Of a stretch of DNA of 64,000 nt, positions 35,401-50,094 are shown one piece after another; positions within the stretch are counted from its first letter, which is position 1, and the number at the start of each line of letters is the position of its first letter. The DNA is from Apostichopus japonicus. Lineage: Eukaryota > Echinodermata > Holothuroidea > Aspidochirotida > Stichopodidae. Location of the stretch: assembly GCF_037975245.1 (NCBI RefSeq), contig NC_092583.1, forward strand, positions 14,039,764 through 14,103,763. The letters are read 5' to 3'. A program made the position numbers and the translations under genes. The notes under the pieces are model-generated. The model saw nothing but the letters and a program-made list of their open reading frames with translations, ran no database searches and had not been told where the DNA came from.

Positions 35401-38400
35401 CTTTCGTAACTAGTAACTACATTAATTATTTATGCATGCATACGATGATTTTGGGAAGCTAATAAATATATATAATAGGCCTATGTTGAAATGCTACTCC
35501 GCATACTTCTTTTTGCATCACTACTTAACCAAAATCGGACAAATAATGTAACTTTGATTTTTCCCGATGAGAAGTTAACTTTATTCTGCTTAGGCAAAAC
35601 TACATCTGTAACTAGATACGGTAGATAAACAAACAAAATAAAAAAAAAACACGTTGAATTTCTATACCTGAAGCTAAGATTGAGTCAGTAAGAGGATGGT
35701 CACAGGTGATGTGACACAGAAGCTAAAACCATATCGCTGCCATCTGTCGTTATCAACTGCACATGAGCTAGTGGTATTAATATATGGCTAGCATATTAGA
35801 TACACATAAAAATACATATAGTTACCGCTCATAGCTCTGATCACACCGTATATAAACTGTGAGAAGGTTTCCCATAATGAGTATAGCGTTTTTACGAGAA
35901 TGGACATTATGTGGCTATATATATTTATATATAGCGACTTCAGAAAGACCTAAAGTTGAAAGTTTATCCACAGATTCCTGACACGTGGAGAACGTGCTTA
36001 TTATGAAAGTCATGTTATACTGAAAAACGCCGGAATATAACATTTAATAATTTTATCTGAATAATACGAGTAACCACTTTTAATGAATTTAACTCTCCAG
36101 GACTAGAATAGTTAGGCAGAGAGTGACGTCATTCGGTGGAATAGTTTGTACTGAATATCTATGCCTCAATTGCAAGCTGATCACAACCCGCGAAGGGAAG
36201 TTCAAATCATGCAAAGGACACCTTTAAAGATGAGAATGCCACTTAACAGAATGTGTAAAAGAAAGGTATAACAGTGTTACAGAATCCTACGGTATGTCAT
36301 CAACCATTACTTCATGATATTCACGAGACGTGATACATCAACGTTAGATGAACACCCTCTCAGAATCGAAGATATAATGTAGGAACTTAAATTAAAGAAG
36401 ATAACTTTTGGGGCACGGTTCATCAATTTCATAGCTTAAAAAGATGCATCCAAGGATTATCGAGGAGCAGAGAAGGAGGTCTACATGATACAATCATTAT
36501 ATATTGATTTATCATTAGGTACTAGCACGCTTCATTTATTATGAATAGCCTGTCTCGAAGAGGTTCTTTTTATTTTTGGCGGGAAGAAGTGAAAGAAAGA
36601 AAGACAGACAGACAGACAGAGCTATATACGCAAACGACAGACATTTTATGGTAGCATCAGTGTAAGCGTGAACCTCATAAAGGTATTTTTCGAAAGGAAA
36701 TCATACCTTCCATGCAATAGTGATGCACAAACAGCTCAATTTCAATGTGATTCCAAAATGCGATCATTTCATACAGATGAACACACTTTAAGCTACATGC
36801 ATGGAGAGACATAACCTAAGCCATATTGTATATACCATGCAACTGTTCATTGTAGTGTTTGTGAACAGTTAAACTACACTTCGAGGCGGCTTGGAGGGAT
36901 TGGGTGCTCAAACAAAATGCCTACTGTATTAAATGTGTAGTTTTATCAACGGACAGGTGAGCAAGTGTCCAATTTAGGGGATCTAAACTGGAACCGTTAT
37001 CCTGTTGAACAAACGGTTACTTTAGAATATATTATATTTTCTGCTACAACTTTCAGTCATGTATCAATCGATGTTCCAATGCTGCTTTTCATTTTACTGC
37101 GCGTATTCAGAAAAAAAAATGAAAAAGAACACAGCTGACAGAACGTTCAACAAAAAGTAACAGCAAGTTGCAATATGCCTTTGTTACCGGGTTGCCAAGA
37201 CAAGTTCTAGTGTTGGCTTGTAATGCGTGTTTGGAGACGTTGACGAAAATCGTTATTCGAGATATTATAAGTGCACGGATGCATGTATTGTGAAATATAA
37301 TCAATAGGCCTAGCCTATATATTACAAACGCTGCTAAATAATCATTAAAGCGCTATCTAACATTTTCAAAACACGGACGTTCTAAAGGCAATTTCCCATA
37401 TACAACCAATGTCGTGAATTTATGGACTGGCTGTTTTTCATCAACTATTGTCCTCATCGCAAAACAAGCTTAATTTGTCAAGGTATATGTCAATATTTCA
37501 TTTGTATTCACACATATACATACAATTACACACACACAAATAAATCATGATCTGGAGCATCGACCATTCGTCATATCAGTAAAATCGCATTTCACCAATT
37601 AGACATGTATATATAGTTTCTTTAAGTTTAAATCCCGCAATATCTGCAAGACTTCTCAAATAACAGAGTAAAACATATCCCTATATCAGTATATCGTACG
37701 AAACCTCCGAACAATACAATATCGATTAGTTAGCACGTTTTTATTAGCTGCTTCATTTTTATTCATCTTTAAGCTGAATATGTAGGGTGCAACAAGTTGG
37801 CAATCTGTGCTACCATTGACTATGCATATCGTTGATTTCAAAGACTATATATATATGCAAAAGAAAGCAGGCTTGTATTTGGGAAAAATCTCTTGTGATA
37901 TTAACACTCTACATTGTCCACTCACTATAATAAGTACACGACAGCCATCTGCACTGACAATATGAACAGGTCCTAAATTTCATGATTTCTCTAATATAGA
38001 AACTGGATTGTAATTAATTGTACATGCCCAAACTGCCAGTGTAAGTGTTTGAAGAAACTTGAAATGAAATTATATAACAAATATTTTAATATAATGCTAA
38101 TTGGGTACATAAGGTTACAAAGGAATGGTTTTATTTAGGTATTATATATCGATCCGTCGTGAAAAATCTGCTAAAAATTGGTCAATAGGTCTATATTTTG
38201 AACTTGGGGAGGGTCACAGCGAAACGAGAGCAACATTTGAGGGATATACAGCATGCGGGTAATGCAAGGTGGTCCAACATATCAAGAGGCGCCATTGCGA
38301 GCGCGGAACGTGGGGCACGTGGGCCCGTCACATGTCCCGGAAGCTTTGAGGTTTTCATCGTTTCTCAAACTTATATATCAGCTTAAAATAAGCAGCATTA

Positions 38401-41356
38401 TGGAGGTAAATGTAAGTATAAAGTAGAAGTAAAATTGGTGTGTTCTTTTCCTGTATTTTTATTGGGGGAGGGGATGGCAAATTTCATTGAGGGGGGAGGG
38501 AGGGGGCACCAACAATTTTATCGGGGGGGGGGCACTGTATGTGCTCATATTGGGCATAGAGAATGACACGTCGGAAACAGTATGCTGTATGCGTATCATG
38601 TCATGTAGTGCGATTATTGTCGGATGGTACCGTATAAAATGGTTATTACCACATCACTATTTAATACACTCTTGTACATTCTACTGCATAAGTAAATAAT
38701 ACCCGACGGGCTAGATTTCAATTAGCGTTTATATATATATGTGAAGATATATAGAAAATTTTACAGTTCACGGTTAAATACGCTCTGAAATACATTTGTC
38801 ACTCGAATTTCGTAAGAAATAATTATCTCATAGTCTGAGACTAATGTAGTGCCTTATCACAGCTCTGAGCCTTGGAGCCATTTTCTCGGCTTCCTCTCTT
38901 CATAATTTATCTCTATGTTTTACTTTATGAATATCAAATCTCACAATCACAGAGCTTTCTGCTTGTTTGTGTCTGAAAATGAGGTGCCATGATATAAAAA
39001 AAGGCCTCTCATGCTTCAACGATTAAAGTCGACCATCAGTGATTTCCACATCACAAGACTACACATAGTTAACACGTTACGGTGTAATCTACGAGAACAT
39101 ATGGCGAGAATAGGTGGGGGGGGGACGCTTTGCCTCCAAGTAGCATGCAGCTTTCATGGTCGGTTAAAATTTTGATGTGATGTCAAGGGTGATTGTCCTA
39201 TCAGGGAGCTGCCATTTAGACCAATGAACTCCATCAGATTCAATGAAAGGTTAAATCTCATTTAATTTATACAGTAAACACCTATACTAAGTTACTATAA
39301 CACCCTTTTCATACGTTCCTTTTATCACAGATTTAATGCAATCGTATATTAATAACCTGAAGCTGACTTCAGAGCCGATTTATCTTTAATGAGACTTGGA
39401 AAAAAGTCATGCGCGAGTTGCAATCCATTTATACCTATATTAAATTAATATTTAGTAATTTACCTCAAGTTTATTATTATTCAATCCCATATGACTTAAA
39501 TGTTCACATTATGTCACATTTATTATACTGTACCACTACATGCCTACTTGCATATCTTATGTCGTTTGACGTATATGTATCTCACAAATCATGGATTAAA
39601 TTTGAGAAATTCCAAATACGGAAGCCAAATAGATGGATGAATCTTTCGACAAACGCTGGAAGTTGTCACGACCAGGCTCAAACAAACTATCATACTTTAA
39701 TGTGTATCACTACAGATCGCCAATGAAAAATCACAAGCGATACTATCAGTTATGTGACTGTAACCTATTACTATAGGGTTTATTTTCTTAAATTCACAAA
39801 TCTAGGCATGTAGTGATGTCCCGTACGTGAGCGAACACTAGTAGTAACATCAGTCCTCAACTCACAAACAACGATTAGTAAGGTGGGGGGCGGGGAGTGG
39901 GCAGTCCAAATGATAACCACATTTTCCCTGCTCCTTCTCCCTCCCTCTGTTGATGTTTGTCTATACCGGTCTTAATCGTTGGCTTTCACATTTTAAGACA
40001 ATAGGTCGATAAAAAGTATTTATTGTTTTTGGGAAGGCGACGGGAATTAAGGTGACTGAACCCATCAGTTGCAAAAAGAAGAGAAAAAAAGGCACCGTCC
40101 TGACAGTTCCTTGATTCGAAATACAGTATTGTATATCAGTGCGGAATCTATCTATGACAACTAATATTGAAAGGAACGCCGGTTCAGCACGAATGGCGAT
40201 CGTGATGGATAGGATGAAGATATATTTTAGATTGACAATCGGGCTACGGCGACGACGGCGTCGGGTAGGGAGGACGTGGCGGCTTCCACTCTCAGGAAAG
40301 GACTCATCTGCTTTTGAAAAGAAGAACTAAGTAAAAGAATGATTGAGAAACCTGGAGTAAATGATGTTGCGGGAAGAATGATCTGCTATGAAATGGAAAG
40401 AGACAGCTACTTTTTTCGGAAGTTGATCATAAATCGACCGCAAAAATTCAAAGCGTGCCTATAACGTCTAAATGTAACAGTTGAGAAATAGAGATGCCAT
40501 ACGACGCAAAATGCAACATAAAGTTAACATTACCATGAACTATACAATATAGATTATAGAATATAGACTGAACTATAGAATATAGACTGATAGATAAAGA
40601 CTGATATAGATTGTACTGTACAACACACTGCGCATGCTCCTCGAAGAGGGTAGATATTATATATATCTTAAACGTTTCAATATTTATAGTGTATAACTGT
40701 ATCAAGCTGATAGACACTGGTTGTATACTACAAAGTCAGGCCTATAGTAAGGTAACTCAAATATTAAGTAGTCTTTGTTCCGTCGGGTTATCACTGATGT
40801 GTCTCTGCTTATTAAGATTTGACCGTCATACTTCTTTCATTCGCCCGAAGCCAATCTTCCTATTTTACGACGTCTATGGTGCGCCTAGTGTGCCATAAGT
40901 CCTGAAATCGACATATATGTCGAATTAAATTGACATGTCGGTTTCTCGTGCTCTCATTGGACGACCAGTGTCACATGTTGTTTCCTAGCGCTCTGATTGG
41001 AAGAATTCGACATAGTCTATGTCGAATTAACTTAACATAGACTATGTAATTTTATCGTGAATATTGGACGATCATTGTAACATGTCATTTTTATAGTGCT
41101 CTGCTTGGAAGAAATCGACATATGTTGAATTAAATTGTCACATGTAGTTTTCGTGCTATGATTAAACTTAATCATGCATATTCATAGGCCCCAGAATCAA
41201 AAAAGTTGAAATAAGAGTAGCTAAACGTTATGTTCACAACGTTCTTTTCATCAAGATTTGCTACAGCATAAATGCCAAAAACTGGAAACCACGACCAAGG
41301 AAGAACCAGCTAAGACGACCAGCAGTGTCTTGGTACGCGCATTTTAATTGGTTGTG

Positions 41357-41400
<44 letters not shown>

Positions 41401-44400
41401 AGTCATATGTCAATTTCTACCAATCAGAGCACTAGAAGATAACATTTGACACAGCCGGCTGGAATCAACCACAGATAAATCTTGGCAAGAAATATGAGAA
41501 CGTGTTTACAATCCCAGTGTCAAAAAGATAATAGACATTGTGATCAGTTTCATCCAATTTTCCGATAGCTTCAGAGACTACATGTTACCACCCACCCATA
41601 AGTTATATCATGCATTCCATGGGTGTGTCCTCCATTGACAAATACGACCGTAAAAGGATTGAATATTGTCTGCGATCAACTCGAATATGTGGGTTATTTA
41701 TACACAGAAACTCTATAGACATGTGTAAACTATAATATACATATGTTTCTCTTACAAAGATGCCTTCCAAAAGGAATTCTGGGTAAACATAGGGTCAAAC
41801 ATAACGTTCTACCATTTCACTGTGTATGGACCATGTAAATAAATATTGAAGAGAATTGGGAACAGTGGTGCGGTGTAGGAGTGGTAACGTGGTACGGGTA
41901 ACAACTCTTGTCAGGAACTACTGACGATAACTGGAAGCGTTGGCGTGGTTAAGAAGTGGAAGCTTTCGAAAGGGTAGTACAGTCCTAAGTATGGATAATG
42001 CGAGCAAAGATTGGAGAACACTGGGGTGTGGTGGGGGGGGGGAGTGGCACTCGTGGTAATGGAGTGGCAGTGTGATGTGCCGGTAGTGGGAAGGTTTCGG
42101 GTTGCCGGCTGTGTGGGTTTAGGTAAGTGAGAAGCGTGACTTATACAAACCGACAGTATAATCATTATTTATATAGCGACTATTTATGTAAGCATTACAT
42201 TGGATACTAGAACAAGCTATACCTACAGCTTCTATACATAACTGAATTCTTATTAAACGCTTACATTTTATTTAACGGTGCATACTTGATAAATATTGGC
42301 ACGTCTATCCAATAAAGTTCAGTGATACCTTCGCTTCATGCGGCAGTATAAGACGTGGGGGAGGGCCCACGATCTCCGGGACACACCTTCCCCCCCCCCC
42401 CATTTTAAAATCCTGGAGCCGCCCCAGCACTATGGTCTCACAAATTTAACCCCTCGCCCTCTTCATCACAACGCAATTACCCCCCATTTCCCACCCACTT
42501 CTATAGGATTACCATATGCCCATTACATCGTCTCTGAAAAGCCCTGACGCTCTATGGACATTCCCGCCCTCGTTCCACTATTGAACACTCTCCCATATTT
42601 CTGCGTGAAATGGGGGGGGTGGGGTGGGGATGGGGCTGCATTCGGCCGTTAACGCAAACTATCAGCGTTTAAAGGGAGTGAAGACTCGCGCAAAAAAAAA
42701 CGTCTAATGCCGGTAATCTGACCTAGTTTCGAATGAGGTGTATAACAGAATTGTTAGACACCACCATCGATCCCAGAAAGTACACACACAGCTTGCTACC
42801 GTCGGTAATTAGACACTAGTGTACAGTCAGTACATATAGCTGCGGTCAATACCCACAACACAGTGTACAAACGATATAGCGATGGACATCTCATGTCCAG
42901 CTAAAGATAACAAGGTATAACCTTTATTTCTGTCTACATTTGTTATCGACAAGAGAATAACTTTACAAGCAACGGAAAGTTAACGAGGTTGGGGCGAGTC
43001 TTCAATGCCTTTAAACCAGCTAATCCTATTTCATGGGCAATAATATTCTCTCCACCTCTCTCTGTCCCTTTTGAATTTATGAAATTCGAACCATTGTTTA
43101 CTTTACTAACATCGCACGTTGCACACGATTTATATTTTAAACGCTGTATTGTCCATCGTAACACCTGCCAACATACACAGGTATGAATATATGCTACAAG
43201 ATACCTTCGGAAATCTGTTACAGTACTCATCCCAACCTGTGAAGTTAATTAATAAAGTTGTCGAGAAATTATCCCTCGAAAATCCCTTGAGTCGGAAATG
43301 AAGTCTTGGAAGTGAAGGCAGTTCCCTTGAGATATGTTGGGACAAGCGATTCGTGTCACTGGCTTATTCGCGTTGGGTATTATGGGCAGTCATCGAATTC
43401 AGTCAACTGTTGTGTACTATATAATACATGTATGACCCAATATGAACGAGTGCAGCTCAAGCAGAGAGGTTCTGGGCATATGAAACATTCAACCGTAAAA
43501 TTGGGTCAGAACACATTGATGAAATTGGTCGGCTTCAGCATACTGCATACGAAGCACATGCTTACAAATTTCGCCAAAGGTAGTATACCTACAAATCACA
43601 GTAAATCTCGTCAGAAGAAAACCTAAAGCGAATCACACGCCGATGTGACGTCACAATACAATACTCATTCCTACAGGAATAACCATCTGTAATACTATTT
43701 AAGTGAAATATCACGCGGAAAAGAGGCGATCATGTCAACTTAGTGGAACTTGTGGACCACAAATAATTATAACAAGAAGCTTTCTGTTCACCAACAGTTT
43801 CCCCAAAATATTTTGAACTGACTTTGAACCGAGCTTTTTAGAACAATTCCCAAATTTCCTACCGCGTTTATTCGCTATATTGCCAGTCAATTATTGTAAG
43901 ACACATACACATAGACGCTTCCGTATCATTAACACATGTATGCGTTTTGCTATACAGTGGAAGGGGTATGCGAGACTGGCTAGAAAATTGCTTCAACTTT
44001 GGATGCAACCGGGTTAATTATAATTAATGTTTCTTAATTATGAAATTTGAGTAATTCCGAAACCTATTACTTATATTAGCGACGATGAAATAAATCGGAC
44101 AAAGTCAAGAAAATCACGCCACGAAAAACTCAGAGTCGCTCCGCTCCAACGTCCCCACCCTTTCACTATAGGTACGCGTCCAGGTTTGTAGAAGGATGGG
44201 ATGTGTTTGCCTGTGTGTCACCTGACCTAATCTACGCATGCGCAGTTATAATTATGGCGCGATTTATTTATAGTTGATATACTTAGCATTTTAAATAATC
44301 AAGACAAGGAAATCAACGTGAAATTATTCGCGTATCATCTGGTAACGATTTGTGGTTTGTTGACCTTTTTGGCGTTCCATATCATTAAAGGCATTGAAGA

Positions 44401-47400
44401 CTCCCCCCCCCCCCCCCCAAACCGCGTGCCGCACTCTGAAAAAGTTAACTTTCCGTTGCTTGCAAGTGAAGTTTTCTTCTTGTCCCTACAAAATGCAGAC
44501 AGTAATGAAACGTGATACATTGTTATCTTAAGCTGGACCTGAGATTTCCACGCTGCTATGTACACTGTGTTGTGGGTATTGACCGTAGCTGTATGTATTG
44601 ACTGTACACTACTGTCTAATTACCGCAAGCTGTATGTGTATTTTCTGGGATCGATGGTGGTGTCTAACACTTCTGTTACACCTCATTCGAAACTAGGTCA
44701 GATTACCGGCATGAGGCGTTTCATTGTGCGCGAGTCTTCACACCCTTTAACGGTCATCACACAACTTCGGTCTTCACATGACGAAGATGACCATTATTGT
44801 ACGTTCTTGGATGTTTGGCGTTCTGCCGGACATTACTAATTTACTACCCATGCTTCTTAACAACAGGCCATGTTTGCTAACAAACGAAAACCACATGCAA
44901 TGCCTTCCTTGGTATAAGTTTCCTTGGCTTACATTCTGGTCCTTTCTGAACGGTTGGATGTGTTAGAAGTTCTGAACGGTTGTATGTGTTAGAAGGACAG
45001 TAGAAACTATAAGGAAGTTCAGCAATTTGAAACATGGAATCTAAATATATTTATATCACACTACAGACATACATCTTCCTAAAGTGATCACGGTTTCCGC
45101 TGGTTCCTACTGTCCTTCTACGTCGATCCCTCATTTCCTTACAATAATAATAGTCTACTTTCGTGTATGATCAAGACTGTCAATCGTTTTGAGATCAAAT
45201 TACGCGAAAGGCTAATGAAGACAAATGATTTTGCATCAGACTTGAAGTACCAGTAAGTACAAACAGTATGAGTACCAGTGCAAGTAGAGATACTATCCCT
45301 ACCTGTGCAGGTTTTACTGGAATCAAAGTTGTCGCCTTAAAAACCAGCTGCTTATAAATTCTACAATACACCGAGTATGAGTACAAATCCATGAAGATGA
45401 GTGTAGGCCTCATGTTTCTATGTTAGGATACATGTAAAGGCTGCAGAGAATACGGACTCCCTTCAGATCTGGCTAAGGCTTTAAGGGGGAAAACAACAGC
45501 AATGTCTGCAAACCTACACATATTTAGTCAACTATGATTGCAACGTTGACACTTGAGAGGTGCGGTAAAAACCTGTATATGTGACGCCAAAAGGGACGTC
45601 AAGTACAACTGCGTTCTATAAGTATAACATATCCACCACACCAGACATGCTGTCGGAGTAGGCTTACATCCTGGTCCTTTCTGAAGGGTTGCATGTGTTT
45701 ATGTTCATCCGGGGCCTTCTGGTCATGAGAGGCAATGAGAGTGTAATTGTATACAAAAGCAAAATAGGCGAACGACGTTTGAATCAAAGCCTTACGATTG
45801 TTTGAATGTTCGCAATAAGGTTACTGGAGAAACACGATTGTGACGTACAGTATCTACTCACCACGTTAAATTGCAACATCTCTTACAATCATTTAACCTG
45901 AACGCACTCTTGACAGGGTAATTCTGACATATGAGTCAATAAAATTAGGCTATTTTTAATATTTCTTATTTTAGGCTTACATTACTACAAGACTTGACGA
46001 AATTCGAACTTTACAATTAACCGAAATCCTGTCTCTAACTCCTTGTTCAACACACAATAAAGTTGAAAATACTATAAACTAACTTAAAAATTGTCTGAAT
46101 ACGGCCAACTTGCGTTCGATCTAGCACCTTCTATAGCATGTTACTAGGTACCAGGTATAGCATATTTAAGGTACAATGAATTTAGCAACCCACTTGTGTT
46201 ATGCTGCTGAAAATGTCAATGAGGGATTCTGTACGTGTTCACGGTGTTCATTTTGCAAGTAAAGGTATGAAAATAATGTAACCTACAGTATAGGCCACCT
46301 TTACTAATAGAGTAAAGACGATTTCTATCAATCAATATTATCCTATTAATCCACCCAATTGGAATATTATGACTCTAACCCCGCCCCTCCCCCCCCCCTA
46401 ATCACAAGACCCTACCAGCGTCCACATGTGTGGTACAGACATGTTGTAAACACACCTCGCCTGCATGTATGCACCTGATGATTCCTTCCCGTTGTTTATA
46501 ATATATTACCGATCTTTCACTCCTAGGTCATGAATGTATATCATTTGTCTCTCTTCGATACTAATCTAGACTGAAATCTAAATAAGGAAGCTACAATACC
46601 AGTCCTTATATATAGATACCCATGGAAATAGTATTACTCCGACATGGCAATGATTCTTCGATGGGTAAAACACAGGAAGGAAATACTGTTAATGACCAAC
46701 AGGTTCAACGTATACAACACACAGTACAGAGTGAGTTGAATGATAGCAGCTCCATTGTTTTACAGTGATGCCAGTAGATTCGCCACAACACATAACACAA
46801 AATATTCGACGGAAAGAACAGGAAATATGGATAGTTACTACTGGTTTTTAGGGCCGAGGTCTGACCATGGAGTTGTTATGGATAACAACTTCCTGGTCTG
46901 ATACGGACTTAGGCTCTGTTTCAATAAGTAACCAATTAAAGCACAGATATCATACTTTCCTTTGTGAGGCATCCTCGTATCATGTATCCACATCTGTGTG
47001 TAACTGTGTATAACTTATTGCAGATTCACTGTGTATGTCATATGTGAGAACGTGTGAGTGTGTATTGGCATCAGAATGGTTCCAAACAAGATATATACAT
47101 GTACATTATAGGAAGCTTTAGGAATTCATTTCGCTTATTTCTACTTTTGAAATTTTCCTAGAGACACAATTTTATACCGAGTTAAGGTGAGAAAGATTAG
47201 CGGGGAAGTTCGATCATGACTAAACAGATTTGGAAATTTCTAATTGGTTTTACTACATTTTACTTAACGTAAGAAAATAATCGTCGAGTTCAGTCACGTG
47301 GTCAGTTATTTTAAGGGACAATCAATGAAGTTAGCAGCAGAACTAGTTAAGGTTGGTGAACATTACGGTAAGATGACTGATAATAACCAGAAAGCCAGTT

Positions 47401-50062
47401 GGCTTTGTGACTCCTTGCCATATAATTTCAAATAACTATCCGACGAATCGCCGCATCCTTACTTCCACCTTGCAACCATCCCTTTGGCCTTTAATAATTA
47501 TCATTAATGAATGAAAGCTCTACATGAAATTGTTTAAACACTGTGAATAATTTCACGATTTAGCCAAAGCAAAAGTCATCTAGTGTAAATCATAGAGAAA
47601 ATGGCCACTTTTGAGTCCATTTTGAGATAACCCAACTTTCAGTAATATGGGTTGTTCTGGGAAAGAAAAGATTCATTTTGAAAGTTTCCACAAAATGGAC
47701 TGTAATGACCTGTAAACGATCTTTGACCTTAACTTCCCGGTCGTCGAACATAGCCCAACATATAACGAACATTAAATCAAAGTTTCATAAATATCAATCG
47801 AAGAATGAGCATTCAAGTCACTTGACAGACTGTTTTAATGATTTCCAGGTGTTGACCACTAATGACCTTAGATGACCTGGGATCCAAAATCCTTGTTCAC
47901 CCGAGCATGGTGTTCTGTTTTACCTCAATGACCCGAGAGAAGCACTACCTAAGAAACATTATGACCAACTTTCAAGAATATGTGGTCTTTTGGGAAAGAG
48001 GAGGCACATTTTTAAAATGTTCACTTAATGGCCTGTAGTGACCCCTAACATGACCTTTGTTTCCCCGCTGGTCGAAAGTAGCCCAACATCCATCGAACAT
48101 TGTGTCCAAGTGTCATTAAAATCCATAGAACAATGAGTGTTACAGACTAGTTACAAAGCCACTAAAACAATTGTAAAAACAATTGTGAACAGAAAAGACA
48201 GGTAGATGGACAGACGGACGAACGGACAGACAGATTAATAAATAGATAAAGTGACGCTGACGGATCACATACCTCAACCCAGCTAGTTTGAGCTAAAAAC
48301 AGGCCATCAAACGGCAAAAGAAATTAAAATTAGAAGAAATTAGTTTTTTGTTTTTATACATATTGATTTTGTATTCCTTATAAGCAGCTGACATACAATC
48401 CAATATATATGTGTTTACTAAATTTAATTAAATCTCAATAAACTTATTTCAGCAGCCCGGTTTCCTGCAACTGATAAAAACAAAAACACTGCTTGGCAGT
48501 GATTGCGGAACAAGATATATCCGCCCGATTGGCGGCAAACAAGAAACGGTTGTTCTTCGTAGGCAACGCGAACCAAAGATAAACAGACGGTATTTTGACA
48601 CTCAATTTCAACCAATAAACGTGGGGTATGTTGGGTAATGTGAACATGACATGAATGGTGTTTGCGTGGTTGTAATTGTAATCCGTGGCCATTTCCTGGT
48701 TGAAAACGGACTTCTTCGATGTGAATGAAGCCTGCCCTGATACAGGCTATGAACGTGTCAGCTTTTTAATTCATAGGCGTATGAGGCGGGGGCTGCAGCC
48801 CCCTCCCCTCAACCAAATATTTTTGTGAAAATTCGGCAATATGCAGTGAATTTTTCGGGCACCTACTGAAAGATAAATAATTTGCAATGTGGTTTTCAAT
48901 GGTTAAACTGATATTATTATTATCATCATTATTATTCTAACGACTTCCCCAATAATTCTAACCAACATGGAAGGGAAATACCACGGCAAATGATTGTATG
49001 TTATTGGGATGCGATGTAATAACCGATGCGTACCTATATGATATGCACATTAACATGTTGAACGCGTTGAAAATCGTCGGTTATATATTTCGGGCAAGTC
49101 GTTACAGCCTCCTGAAATCAAATTGGGCTCCTATACGCCTTGGTTTTTATACAAGTAGTTCAAACATTCAGTAATATGGGTGGGTATTTTGGCCTGTGTG
49201 AATCGTAGTAAATGTTCGCGTAAAGTGAGATGTCATAGTTTTAGCCCCATGCAGGTTAACATTGCGTTCAATGAAAACGTATTTTGTAAATAAACTCCAC
49301 TTTGGGTATAGTTTCAGTGTTCTGTCACAAACTTGCTGGGTTAACCATTTGGAGCAATCAAAAACATCCATTTGTAATCTGAATCATAAAACTGTATATG
49401 CATGCATCTCTGCTGCAGCAATTGTGCATTGTAATAAATAAAACCTTTCACTAGTAAATCAATCATTTGTGACGATATATTCTAAGTGGAATAATTAGAC
49501 TTGCTCAAGTCTTCTGCGTCGGTGTGTGATCGGATACTTAAACTTTGATACCTTCCAAACGGGATAAGTTTCATCAGCTGTTTGGAAAGCCAAATAACCA
49601 GCCAAATGTAACCAGCCAAATATAACCATCCATATAACTCTATTATTAACATTATAACTCACACAGACCAATGAGGATGCTTTGTTGAGCTTCTACTTTA
49701 TACAAGAATATATCTCTTCCGTGCACGACTTGAAGATTTTATTTGAACATCATGGTTTCGAATGACAAATCTCGAATTTCATTATTTCCATATTAAGAAC
49801 TTAATCGATTATTAGGCAATTACATACTCATAACATTCTCATTATCTCACAGCCATATAGCTCTATTATTAAACAACATCAATCATTCCACATCTCAACC
49901 GACAAAATATCTCTAAGTTTTTTCGATTTTGCCGAATTCCCATAGAGTGAAAATGTAAGAATTAGAAATACGAAAAATATGAATTACTTGAGGTTAAATT
50001 TCCTCATTTTGACTGCAATATACACATGCATATTACATGTAATAACTATAACTATATATGTG

Positions 50063-50094
<32 letters not shown>

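Noticed and set aside
45195..45413. Hydrophobic minus-strand ORF that could be a membrane exon
   Set aside because: The hydrophobic stretch reads across a GTACCAGTGCAAGTA-type repeat, and no matching acceptor/donor pair with correct phase for the sulfotransferase gene was seen.
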